17,257 nt of DNA from Bacteroides sp. CAG:709 (GTDB lineage Bacteria > Bacteroidota > Bacteroidia > Bacteroidales > UBA932), in NCBI GenBank assembly GCA_000434935.1, contig FR882164.1, positions 45,798-63,054 of the forward strand. The letters are read 5' to 3'. Positions 8,001 through 14,159 of this stretch are shown here, one piece after another. The notes under the pieces are model-generated. The model had not been told where the DNA came from, did no database searches, and was given only the letters and a program-made list of their open reading frames with translations. Both the position numbers and the translations under genes were made by a program. Numbering within the stretch: the stretch's first letter is position 1; the number at the start of each line of letters is the position of its first letter.

Positions 8001-8792
8001 TGTTGTGTCAGGTATGCTTAACCTGGCTTCGTGGAACTGTCTGGATTTGTCCATGCTGACATTCCCGGACACCGAAACATTGTCCCGCGGAATGCTGCAC
8101 AAGCCTTTGTTCTGCAGAATCACCCATATCTTTTCATTGTCGGCATAGAGGAACTGGATGCTGGACATCCTGACATCATAGTCTTGTGGTGTGAAGGCTA
8201 TGTTGCGCACGTATTGCCCGTCTGTCTTGAATTCGGAAATCGTGCTTTCTTCAGAGCCGACATACATCAAGGAATCCTTGTACACGGACATTGCGCTTAT
8301 CATTGATGCATATTGGCAGAATTGTTCAAGTTCTTCATTTTCAGGATTGTATAAGAAGAATCCCTGTCCTGCTGTCCCGATGAAAATCTTGTTGCATACT
8401 TTGGAAATGATGGTCGCTTTCGAGCAGACTGAGACTGCCCATTTTGTTTCGACGTTGAATTTTTCGGACAGGCCGTTTTCCGTGTTGAATATGAATACGC
8501 CCTTCCCGGTGCCCAGCCAGAGCTTGCCTTGGTTGTCCGGATAAATGGTGTATATGGTTCTGCCGTCGGCGATGTCGTAGTGCTTGAAGTGGTGTCCGTC
8601 GAATCTGTCGAGCCCGTTTTCAGAGCCGATGCAGATGAATCCGGCCTCATCTTGGGAAATGCAGTTGACAGATCGCGAAGAGAGTCCGTCGGCCGCTCTG
8701 TAGTAGGAGACATGGGGTAATTTTTCGGCATAAGACGTGGCGGCGAGGCCTATGGACAAATATAGTATAAGCAAGGCTATTCTTTTCATCAT
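5013..8792 (-). CDS. Hybrid two-component system sensor-regulator (HTCS), propeller sensor with AraC output
   Basis: A 1259-residue one-chain signalling protein. In order: signal peptide 1-22 (cleavage near SYA|EKL); periplasmic two-component-propeller repeats about 28-630 with recurring IWxGT/LWIG motifs; Y_Y_Y-type beta domain about 650-725; transmembrane helix about 732-752; histidine kinase dimerisation domain with phospho-His774 in NIIHEIRTPL; ATPase domain with N-box near 886-891, NDGE 917-920 and GTGIGLPLA 943-951; receiver domain about 1004-1120 with Asp1010/1011, phospho-acceptor Asp1053 (LSDIMMPEMDG), Thr1083 and Lys1105; AraC-type HTH about 1160-1250. All catalytic residues are present. 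In Bacteroides such proteins bind oligosaccharides and switch on polysaccharide utilisation loci. Here only a GH43-like gene adjoins it, convergently. Two adjacent ATGs (8792, 8789) are possible starts. Confidence 0.95.
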   Translation of the reverse strand: MMKRIALLILYLSIGLAATSYAEKLPHVSYYRAADGLSSRSVNCISQDEAGFICIGSENGLDRFDGHHFKHYDIADGRTIYTIYPDNQGKLWLGTGKGVFIFNTENGLSEKFNVETKWAVSVCSKATIISKVCNKIFIGTAGQGFFLYNPENEELEQFCQYASMISAMSVYKDSLMYVGSEESTISEFKTDGQYVRNIAFTPQDYDVRMSSIQFLYADNEKIWVILQNKGLCSIPRDNVSVSGNVSMDKSRQFHEARLSIPDTTGRFLVGCQSEIKRYDLKNRKAETVISGMASSPRCMFKDKNGGLWIGVEDDGIAYCPLKASSFEHRFAGKNITALAKDKGGNIWAGTVSGELFRIDSHGETTSLAIPEISSIQCLMADSRELWIGTRHDGLFIHNLDNGKTTNHRYDRYKDSSISDNCVTALFKDSAGKIYVGTEWGLSYYSRDTGGFISEPRASNHSSVTGFFEDSKKNIWILSSNDGLYRTTLDGKIWKDFNISKTNNLTSNTTYDMVEDNKGLIWVATASGLVTYSYERNTFSPVNQELASGSISSLEKDSYGRIWYGEGSVLVCIDKSGRTVFGKESGMNTGSFLNGCALSSDNGKLLFGGVNGIDSFSPDNVLKNASDNHDRIIITDVLIDGVSVGVSDEVKVNSGAKRVVILFSNLSFKSSDIIDYSFYMKGEDSGWRHDSSVATYEHLSPGSHTFTVKYDGEDEPMETSIEIKVRYPVYARWWAILVYLSILGLSSLAVINFYRRKREEATFREKYNFFTNIIHEIRTPLTLIKTPLERLMGTSGLNEQAKASLGIINKGTDTLINLVNQLLDYRKSEGGYYVLNLRPCLIGALTEEICSRFRPIVESEGKTLDVTIPSEAYSYNVDHEALEKILNNILSNAVKYAVSTINLKLEEFPDHFSIVISNDGEKIATAERENVFKMFYQVKGSKNGTGIGLPLARMLAERHEGSLAIDPNSEMTTFVVQIPGERSLAQDFEQAENMEKPDEIGMVESSILIIDDNEDLRRMIAEILKDDYKVLQAGNGKEGIDILGKEAVDLVLSDIMMPEMDGYELCEFMKSDPRYSSIPVILLTAKASVEDKIKGLKYGADDYIEKPFSPDLLVTKVHSVIDNREKIKEFYRGLPIVHPSQISKITKSDSDFINKMKAELEKHLSDLDYSLVDLTKDMFMSQSSFYRKVKVLTGVSPNDFVKEFKLQRAAEMLSDGKYLANEVYKEVGFSSFSYFSQCFKKKYGVSPTKYVDSLKKHEEA

Positions 8793-8825
8793 TTTTCAAT
8801 TTGACTGCAATTTAGGAATTCTTGC

Positions 8826-8833
8826 CAAAACTA
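8826..8833 (-). promoter_or_regulatory. Putative -7 promoter box for the HTCS gene
   Basis: On the minus strand this reads TAGTTTTG, a perfect TAnnTTTG. Transcription would start near 8820, about 27 nt before the ATG. No good -33 element sits 19-20 bp upstream. That position (near 8854) coincides with the candidate -33 of the divergent rplC promoter, so the two promoters appear to overlap back to back. Confidence 0.45.
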
Positions 8834-8853
8834 CGAAATTTTACACGGAAGTA

Positions 8854-8884
8854 GTTGAAAATTAAAAATTTATTCGTACCTTTG
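8854..8884 (+). promoter_or_regulatory. Putative promoter of the ribosomal protein operon
   Basis: GTTG (8854-8857), a 19-bp AT-rich spacer and TACCTTTG (8877-8884) match the Bacteroidales TTTG-N19/20-TAnnTTTG promoter with one mismatch. It lies directly before rplC with no rpsJ between, so transcription would start near 8890, giving a leader of about 55 nt. This is the main support for rplC being the first gene of its unit here. Confidence 0.65.
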
Positions 8885-8896
8885 CGCTCCGCAAAG
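8880..8896 (+). repeat. Short perfect inverted repeat across the rplC promoter -7 box and start region
   Basis: CTTTGCG (8880-8886), a 3-nt spacer CTC and CGCAAAG (8890-8896) form a 7-bp perfect palindrome that begins inside the -7 box and runs into the expected transcription start. A second, overlapping possibility is CCGCA (8889-8893) with TGCGG (8899-8903). It may be an operator-like site or a small 5' hairpin in the leader; the sequence does not decide. No large L4-type leader structure is present. Confidence 0.4.
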
Positions 8897-8944
8897 TATG
8901 CGGAAATACGATAAAGTATTAATAAACAATTAATTATCAAACCA

Positions 8945-9568
8945 ATGCCTGGATTAATTGGAAAGAAAATCGGAATGACTTCCGTTTTCGGTGCTGATGG
9001 AAAAAATATTCCATGCACCGTTATTGAGGCTGGTCCGTGTGTTGTTACGCAGGTCCGTACGGTAGAAAAAGATGGTTATGCCGCCGTGCAGCTTGCCTAT
9101 GACGAAACCACAGAAAAACACGCCAGCGCCCCTCTCAAAGGGCATTTTGCAAAGGCAGGAACCACTCCTCATCGTAAGCTCGTTGAATTCGAGGCTGACT
9201 TCGCAGGAGAGCTTAAATTAGGCGACGTTCTGACAGTTGCTGACATCTTCGAAGGTGTTGAGTACGTTGACGTTGTCGGTACTTCTAAAGGTAAAGGATT
9301 CCAGGGAGTCGTTAAACGTCACGGCTTCGCCGGTGTCGGTGGTGCTACCCACGGTCAGCACAACAGACTTCGTCACCCTGGTTCTATGGGCGCATCATCT
9401 TGGCCTTCACGCGTATTCCCGGGAATGAGAATGGCAGGCCACATGGGCAATGAAAGGGTAAAGGTGTTCAACCTTCAGGTTGTCAAAGTAATTCCTGAGA
9501 ACAACCTTCTCGTATTGAAAGGCTCTGTACCTGGAGCCAAAGGTTCTTATCTAATGTTGGAGGCTTAA
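8945..9568 (+). CDS. rplC: 50S ribosomal protein L3
   Basis: A 207-residue L3, of normal bacterial length. It starts MPGLIGKKIGMTSVF, the conserved N-terminus. The loop that reaches towards the peptidyl-transferase centre is present near residues 125-165: GGATHGQHNRLRHPGSMGAS followed by FPGMRMAGHMGNERV. L3 binds 23S rRNA early in 50S assembly. In the standard S10 operon rpsJ precedes rplC; here the next gene upstream is the divergent HTCS gene, so rplC opens the unit, 60 bp after a good promoter box. No Shine-Dalgarno sequence is visible; the upstream region is A/T-rich, as usual for highly expressed Bacteroidota genes. Confidence 0.98.
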   Translation: MPGLIGKKIGMTSVFGADGKNIPCTVIEAGPCVVTQVRTVEKDGYAAVQLAYDETTEKHASAPLKGHFAKAGTTPHRKLVEFEADFAGELKLGDVLTVADIFEGVEYVDVVGTSKGKGFQGVVKRHGFAGVGGATHGQHNRLRHPGSMGASSWPSRVFPGMRMAGHMGNERVKVFNLQVVKVIPENNLLVLKGSVPGAKGSYLMLEA

Positions 9569-9570
9569 TT

Positions 9571-10200
9571 ATGGAATTGTCAGTTTTGAAGATTGACGGA
9601 TCAGAGTCCGGAAAGAAGGTCGTCCTTGATGAGAAAATCTTCGGTTTGGAGCCGAACGATCACGCTATCTACCTCGATGTCATCCAGTACCTCGCACATC
9701 AGCGTCAGGGAACTGCAAGGACCAAGGACAGAAGCGAAGTCTCATACAGTACCAAAAAGCAGGGTCGCCAGAAAGGTGGTGGTGGAGCCCGTCACGGTTC
9801 ATTGAAAGCTAATATCTATGTAGGTGGTGGTCGTGCACACGGTCCTAAGCCACGTTGCTATGATATGAAGCTCAACAAGAAGCTCAAGCAGCTCGCTAGA
9901 TTCTCAGCTCTTTCTTATAAGGCTAAGGAGAACAAGATTGTCATGGTAGAGCCATTCGCAATGGAGGCTCCTAAGACAAAAGAGTTCTTGAACATTCTTT
10001 CAGCCATCAAGGCAGGCGACAGGAAAGTACTCTTCGTGCTTCCTGAAAATTCTGCCAATATTTACCTTTCATCACGTAACCTCGAGCAGGTGAAGGTCAT
10101 CTCAGTTGATGAGATCAATACCTACACTATCATGAACGCACACTCAATGGTTCTCGTTGACGGTGTTCAGGATATCCTCGCCTCTAGAGTAAGACGCTAA
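9571..10200 (+). CDS. rplD: 50S ribosomal protein L4
   Basis: A 209-residue L4. The Bacteroidota-type extended loop lining the exit tunnel is clear at about residues 58-96: SEVSYSTKKQGRQKGGGGAR, then VGGGRAHGPKPRCYD, followed by the KLNKKLKQLA helix. The C-terminal half is the usual Rossmann-like domain ending MVLVDGVQDILASRVRR. The gene begins 2 bp after rplC. GGAGG at 9559-9563 with a 7-nt spacer could act as a Shine-Dalgarno sequence, but it also encodes the last residues of L3. In E. coli L4 represses its own operon through the S10 leader; the short leader here gives no sign of that mechanism. Confidence 0.98.
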   Translation: MELSVLKIDGSESGKKVVLDEKIFGLEPNDHAIYLDVIQYLAHQRQGTARTKDRSEVSYSTKKQGRQKGGGGARHGSLKANIYVGGGRAHGPKPRCYDMKLNKKLKQLARFSALSYKAKENKIVMVEPFAMEAPKTKEFLNILSAIKAGDRKVLFVLPENSANIYLSSRNLEQVKVISVDEINTYTIMNAHSMVLVDGVQDILASRVRR

Positions 10201-10212
10201 AAAGATTGAGAG

Positions 10213-10503
10213 ATGGGAATTATCATTAAGCCAATTGTAACAGAAAAATTGACGGCTCAGGGCGAAAAGTTGAACCGTTATGGATTCATTGTAGATCGCA
10301 AGGCTAACAAGCTCGAGATCAGGACTGCTGTGGAGCAGATGTACAACGTCTCTGTCGCTTCAGTCAATACATTGAACTACCACGGGAAAAGAAAATCCCG
10401 TTATACAAAATCCGGCATGCTTAGAGGCCGTATGAATCACTTCAAGAAAGCATACGTTACTCTTGCCGGCGAAGATAAGATTGATTTCTACAGTAATATT
10501 TAA
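10213..10503 (+). CDS. rplW: 50S ribosomal protein L23
   Basis: A 96-residue L23, normal length. It begins MGIIIKPIVTEKLTAQGEKL, containing the family motif P(I/V)VTEK, then YGFIVDRKANKLEIRTAVEQ and a final YVTL strand. L23 binds 23S rRNA domain III at the tunnel exit and is a docking point for trigger factor and signal recognition particle. It lies 12 bp after rplD and 11 bp before rplB. Nothing unusual was seen. Confidence 0.97.
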   Translation: MGIIIKPIVTEKLTAQGEKLNRYGFIVDRKANKLEIRTAVEQMYNVSVASVNTLNYHGKRKSRYTKSGMLRGRMNHFKKAYVTLAGEDKIDFYSNI

Positions 10504-10514
10504 GGGATAAGGCA

Positions 10515-11339
10515 ATGGCAACAAAAAAATTTAAACCGGTTACTCCTGGTCAAAGGAACAAGGTAATCAGCGCTTTTGACGATATCACCGCCAAGAAGCC
10601 ACAGAAATCATTGCTTGAACCTCTTAAGAGCACTGGCGGACGTAACAACACTGGTCAGATGACCATGCGTTACCTCGGTGGCGGTCACAAGAGAATGTAC
10701 CGTATCATCGACTTCCATCGTGCTAAAGATGCTTGCAAGGCAACTGTTCTTACTATAGAATACGATCCGAACCGTAGCGCACGTATCGCGCTCGTTCAGT
10801 ACGAGGACAATGAGAAGAGATATATCATCGCTCCTAACGGACTGAAGGTAGGTCAGATCATCGAATCAGGTTCAGGCGTTGCTCCTGAGCTTGGAAACAC
10901 TCTTCCTCTTGGGGAAATTCCAGTCGGTACACTCGTACACAACATCGAGCTCCGTCCTGGTCAGGGTGGTGCAATGGCACGCTCTGCAGGTACTTATGCT
11001 CAGATTGCTGCCCGCGAAGGAAATCACGTCGTTCTCCGTCTGCCTTCAGGCGAGACCAGAATGGTGCTTACAACCTGCCGTGCAACAGTAGGTGTCGTAT
11101 CGAACCCAGAACACAATCTGGAGTCTTATGGTAAAGCCGGTCGTAGCAGATGGCTCGGCAGACGCCCTCGCAACCGTGGTGTCGTAATGAACCCGGTAGA
11201 TCACCCGATGGGTGGTGGTGAAGGTCGTGCTTCCGGAGGTCATCCAAGGTCTCGTAAGGGACTTCCTGCAAAGGGCTACAAGACACGTAATCCTAAGGCT
11301 ACTTCAAACAAGTTCATCATTGAAAGAAGAAAGAAATAA
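10515..11339 (+). CDS. rplB: 50S ribosomal protein L2
   Basis: A 274-residue L2 of full length. RNA-binding residues and motifs are intact: GGGHKRMYR at 55-63, ELRPGQGGAMARSAG at about 145-159, and RNRGVVMNPVDHPMGGGEG at about 219-237. His230 in DHPMGGGEG corresponds to the conserved His229 of E. coli L2, important for peptidyl-transferase activity. L2 binds 23S rRNA domain IV and supports subunit association. The order rplW-rplB-rpsS is canonical. The stop is followed by 22 bp before rpsS. Confidence 0.98.
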   Translation: MATKKFKPVTPGQRNKVISAFDDITAKKPQKSLLEPLKSTGGRNNTGQMTMRYLGGGHKRMYRIIDFHRAKDACKATVLTIEYDPNRSARIALVQYEDNEKRYIIAPNGLKVGQIIESGSGVAPELGNTLPLGEIPVGTLVHNIELRPGQGGAMARSAGTYAQIAAREGNHVVLRLPSGETRMVLTTCRATVGVVSNPEHNLESYGKAGRSRWLGRRPRNRGVVMNPVDHPMGGGEGRASGGHPRSRKGLPAKGYKTRNPKATSNKFIIERRKK

Positions 11340-11361
11340 CAGGAATTAAACTTAAGAGATT

Positions 11362-11634
11362 ATGAGTCGTTCATTAAGAAAAGGTCCATATATCCAGGAA
11401 GCTCTGGAAAAAAGAATTCTTGCTATGAATGAAGGTGGCAAGAAGAAAGAAGTGGTGAAGACCTGGTCACGCGCAAGCATGATTTCTCCTGACTTCGTAG
11501 GTCACACTATCGCGGTTCATAACGGGAACAAGTTCATTCCTGTTTATGTTACTGAGAACATGGTTGGCCACAAGCTCGGAGAGTTCGCACCTACTAGGAC
11601 TTTCAGAGGCCATTCAGGCAACAACAAGAAGTAA
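11362..11634 (+). CDS. rpsS: 30S ribosomal protein S19
   Basis: A 90-residue S19. Conserved segments: MSRSLRKGPYI at the N-terminus, the TWSRASMISPDFVGHTIAVH region, HNGNKFIPVYVTENMVGHKL, and LGEFAPTRTFRGHSG near the C-terminus. S19 pairs with S13 in the head of the 30S subunit near the A-site tRNA and bridges to the 50S. It sits in canonical order between rplB and rplV, with a 23-bp gap to rplV and no visible Shine-Dalgarno sequence. Confidence 0.97.
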   Translation: MSRSLRKGPYIQEALEKRILAMNEGGKKKEVVKTWSRASMISPDFVGHTIAVHNGNKFIPVYVTENMVGHKLGEFAPTRTFRGHSGNNKK

Positions 11635-11657
11635 AAACGCTTAATTGATCAGAAATT

Positions 11658-12083
11658 ATGGGAAAACGTAAAAGAGAAATGGCCGAAAGACTGAAAGAGA
11701 TTAAGCGACAGACCGCCATTGCAAAGGTAAAGGATGTTCCGTCCTCTCCTCGTAAGATGCGTCTCGTTGCAGACACAGTCAGAGGTGTGGAGGTGAACCA
11801 TGCGCTTGATCTTCTCAAGTTCTCCAAGAAGGCTCCTTCAAAGGTGCTTGAGACTCTTCTCCGTAGCGCTATCGCTAACTGGGAGGCCAAAAATCAGGAC
11901 AAAACAAAAGAATTGGATAACGGTAATGTAATCGTAAAGACCATCATGGTCGACGAGGGTCGTACACTCAAGAGAATCCGTCCTTGCCCACAGGGTAGAG
12001 CCGGCAGAATCCGCAAGCGTTCCAACCACGTTACTATCATCCTCGATGTAAAGAAACCATCAACAGTGGAGGACAATAAATAA
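11658..12083 (+). CDS. rplV: 50S ribosomal protein L22
   Basis: A 141-residue L22, longer than the roughly 110 residues of E. coli because of an N-terminal lead (MGKRKREMAERLKEIKRQTA) and a C-terminal tail (KKPSTVEDNK), both in keeping with Bacteroidota L22. The core is intact: SSPRKMRLVADTVRG, LLRSAIANWEAKN, and the tunnel hairpin RIRPCPQGRAGRIRKRSNHV. L22 contacts all 23S rRNA domains and narrows the exit tunnel beside L4. An internal ATG at 11679 is possible, but the outer start matches relatives better. The rpsC ATG follows the stop after 1 bp, suggesting coupling. Confidence 0.96.
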   Translation: MGKRKREMAERLKEIKRQTAIAKVKDVPSSPRKMRLVADTVRGVEVNHALDLLKFSKKAPSKVLETLLRSAIANWEAKNQDKTKELDNGNVIVKTIMVDEGRTLKRIRPCPQGRAGRIRKRSNHVTIILDVKKPSTVEDNK

Positions 12084-12084
12084 T

Positions 12085-12843
12085 ATGGGACAGAAAACTA
12101 ATCCTATCAGCAACAGAATCGGTATCACCCGTGGTTGGGTCTCTAACTGGTGTGGTGGTAATTACGCTGAGAAAATCGCGGAAGACTACAAGATCCGCAA
12201 GTACCTCGTAAACCGTCTTGCCAATGCAAGCATCTCCAAGATCGTCATTGAGAGAACTCTCAAGCTCATCACAGTGACCATCCAGGCTGCTAGACCGGGC
12301 GTTATTATCGGAAAGGGCGGAAGCGCTGTCGACAAACTTAAGGAAGAGCTTAAGAAAGTTACCAGCAAGGAAGTCCAGATCAATATCTTCGAGGTAAGAA
12401 GACCAGAGGTTGATGCCAACATCGTAGCAGACAGCATCGCTCGTCAGATCGAGGGCCGTGTTTCCTACAGAAGGGCTATCAAGATGGCAGTTTCTACCGC
12501 AATGCGTGTAGGCGCTGAAGGTATCAAAGTTCAGATCAGCGGCCGTGTAGGCGGCGCCGAGATGGCAAGAAGCGAAATGTTCAAGGAAGGACGTACTCCT
12601 CTCCACACATTCCGTGCAGATATCGACTACGCTCTCGCAGTGGCTCACACCAAGGTAGGTGCACTCGGTATCAAAGTATGGATTTGCAACGGTGAGGTTT
12701 ACGGAAAGAAAGATCTTTCACCTAACGCAGGTATCGCAGCAGCTTCTGCACAGTCACAGGGTCAGGGCCGTTCACCACGTGGTGACCGTGGCTCACGCCG
12801 TGGCGGAAGAGGCCGTGGAGACAGAAAAGAGAACAAGAACTAA
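12085..12843 (+). CDS. rpsC: 30S ribosomal protein S3
   Basis: A 252-residue S3. The N-terminus MGQKTNPISNRIGITRGW, the KH domain loop VIIGKGG (73-79) that binds RNA, and the C-terminal S3 domain with RVGGAEMARSE and LHTFRADIDYALAVAHTK are all present. S3 lines the mRNA entry channel and contributes to helicase activity there. Residues from about 220 form a low-complexity tail rich in Arg, Gly, Ser and Gln (for example RGGRGRGDRKENKN). GGAGG at 12068-12072 is 12 nt from the ATG, too far for a strong Shine-Dalgarno. Normally rplP (L16) follows; here the operon stops at an intrinsic terminator 22 bp after the stop codon. Confidence 0.98.
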   Translation: MGQKTNPISNRIGITRGWVSNWCGGNYAEKIAEDYKIRKYLVNRLANASISKIVIERTLKLITVTIQAARPGVIIGKGGSAVDKLKEELKKVTSKEVQINIFEVRRPEVDANIVADSIARQIEGRVSYRRAIKMAVSTAMRVGAEGIKVQISGRVGGAEMARSEMFKEGRTPLHTFRADIDYALAVAHTKVGALGIKVWICNGEVYGKKDLSPNAGIAAASAQSQGQGRSPRGDRGSRRGGRGRGDRKENKN

Positions 12844-12865
12844 GTTTTTGTCCTAAGCTATATTA

Positions 12866-12899
12866 ATCCCGACAAGTTTGATTCTTGCCGGGATTTTTT
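12866..12899 (+). terminator. Intrinsic terminator ending the ribosomal protein operon
   Basis: ATCCCGACAAG (12866-12876), loop TTTGATT and CTTGCCGGGAT (12884-12894) form an 11-bp stem with a single A-C mismatch, followed directly by a run of T (12894-12899). It lies 22 bp after the rpsC stop and closes the transcript before the oxidoreductase gene. Confidence 0.85.
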
Positions 12900-12903
12900 A
12901 TAT

Positions 12904-12911
12904 TATCTTTG
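12904..12911 (+). promoter_or_regulatory. Putative -7 promoter box of the oxidoreductase gene
   Basis: TATCTTTG is a perfect TAnnTTTG, 5 bp after the T-tract of the terminator and only 6 bp before the ATG at 12918. Transcription would begin at or within a few bases of the start codon. A -33 element would fall inside the terminator hairpin; no TTTG is found at exactly 19-20 bp (CTTG gives 16 bp, TTTG gives 23 bp). Confidence 0.5.
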
Positions 12912-12917
12912 CACCGT

Positions 12918-14135
12918 ATGGAACGAATTGTCAATCTTTGCGCGATAGGGATAGGGAACAGGGCGCGGAAATACCTTGAATATGCGGAGTCGCATCCGGA
13001 CAAGGCTCGGGTATGTGCCGTCGTGGACACTGATCCGTATAGGCTTGCAGAGGCCCGGTGCCGATATTCACTCGCTGAAAATCAATGCTTTGCAGACGTG
13101 GATGACTTTATCCGGTCCGGAATCGGGGCGGACGGGGTCATTGTCGCCACGGGAGACGACACTCATTACTCCATATCACGAAAAATACTTGAATCCGGGT
13201 TCAACCTGCTGCTGGAAAAGCCGATGGCCGAAAATATCCGCCAATGCAGGGAACTGGTGGCACTTGCAGAGCGGAAGAATGCCGTCACGGCCATGTGCTA
13301 CGTGATGCGCTATCATCCATACTTCTCCAGAATAAGAGAAATCGCCAGGAGCGGCGAATTAGGGAAGATTACCAAGATCAACCATCGTGTCAATGTCGGC
13401 ATCGACAGGATGACACATACCTTTGTGCGCGGACTCTGGTCCAGAAAAGAGGAATCATCCCCGATATTCATATCCAAATGCTGCCATGACGTGGACTTCA
13501 TCTTCTGGCTTGCCGGCCCGGAACATCTGTCCGATGACTTGAAAATCAGCTCTAAAGGAAGTCTGACGAAATATTGTCAAGAAGCGGCTCCTGAACACTC
13601 TGCCGAACGTTGCGTCAAATGTCCGATAGAATCGGAGTGCCGATATTCAGCCGTGGACCTCTATCTCAGACGGAAAGACTGGATAGAAAACTTCGAAGTC
13701 ACCAAGGGACGGACCATCGAAGATGCCATAGGGGAAGAGCTGCGCAGCGGACGCTACGGCAGATGCGTATATCATTGTGACAATGACGTTTTCGACTGGC
13801 AGACGGCATCCATACGGACATCCGGCGGACTCGAAATCGAGATCACCATGGACGGAATCATTGACAAGGACGGCCGCGAAACTGAAATCCGGTTCGAAAA
13901 TGGCACGCTGGTGGCGAAAGACAATGTGATTACATTGAAAAGCACCGACGGAACTGTACTGTGCGAGGAAGATTTCCGTAGAACCTGCGCCCTGCCGCTT
14001 CACGCCGGTGCCGACATTGACATTGTCGAAGATTTTTGCAATGCTGTCAGGACGGGGTCGCAGACGCGATGCCCGCTGCGGGAGGCTCTTCCCGGATTGG
14101 AGGCTTGTTTCGATGTGGAGGCAGGGCTTTGCTAA
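12918..14135 (+). CDS. Gfo/Idh/MocA family NAD(P)-dependent oxidoreductase
   Basis: A 405-residue predicted cytoplasmic dehydrogenase acting on a sugar, inositol or related polyol; the substrate is unknown. The N-terminal Rossmann fold has GIGNRA at 11-16, Asp37 at the end of strand 2, VIVATGDDTH 74-83 and the catalytic-lysine motif EKP at 100-102. The C-terminal domain has HDVDFIFWLAG (190-200) with the usual His-Asp. Cysteines 232, 235 and 241 (CVKCPIESEC) with GRCVYHCDND (282-290) mark a known subgroup, perhaps metal-binding. The ATG at 12918 fits the family N-terminus; an in-frame TTG at 12885 lies in the terminator hairpin. The C-terminus (LEACFDVEAGLC) is short compared with relatives that end in a longer helix. 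It is probably transcribed alone from its own promoter box. Confidence 0.9.
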   Translation: MERIVNLCAIGIGNRARKYLEYAESHPDKARVCAVVDTDPYRLAEARCRYSLAENQCFADVDDFIRSGIGADGVIVATGDDTHYSISRKILESGFNLLLEKPMAENIRQCRELVALAERKNAVTAMCYVMRYHPYFSRIREIARSGELGKITKINHRVNVGIDRMTHTFVRGLWSRKEESSPIFISKCCHDVDFIFWLAGPEHLSDDLKISSKGSLTKYCQEAAPEHSAERCVKCPIESECRYSAVDLYLRRKDWIENFEVTKGRTIEDAIGEELRSGRYGRCVYHCDNDVFDWQTASIRTSGGLEIEITMDGIIDKDGRETEIRFENGTLVAKDNVITLKSTDGTVLCEEDFRRTCALPLHAGADIDIVEDFCNAVRTGSQTRCPLREALPGLEACFDVEAGLC

Positions 14136-14159
14136 TCACGGAATTATTCATTACTTTTA
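14128..14159 (+). promoter_or_regulatory. Possible promoter of the thioredoxin-like gene and uvrC
   Basis: TTTG (14128-14131), 20 bp and TACTTTTA (14152-14159; one mismatch to TAnnTTTG) overlap the stop of the oxidoreductase gene. Transcription would start near 14165, giving a leader of about 60 nt that includes a GC-rich imperfect inverted repeat (14170-14198). Support is by consensus only. Confidence 0.4.

Noticed and set aside
9559..9563. GGAGG before rplD as a Shine-Dalgarno site
   Set aside because: It encodes the last residues of L3, most other genes here lack such a site, and Bacteroidota ribosomes are known to make little use of it. It could be coincidence.
12037..12648. Minus-strand open frame of 203 codons opposite rpsC
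   Set aside because: It is antisense to the fully conserved S3 gene and its translation lacks any domain signature.
12885..12917. Upstream start of the oxidoreductase inside the terminator hairpin
   Set aside because: The start would be TTG, lies upstream of the promoter box, and adds 11 residues ahead of the normal Rossmann-fold N-terminus.
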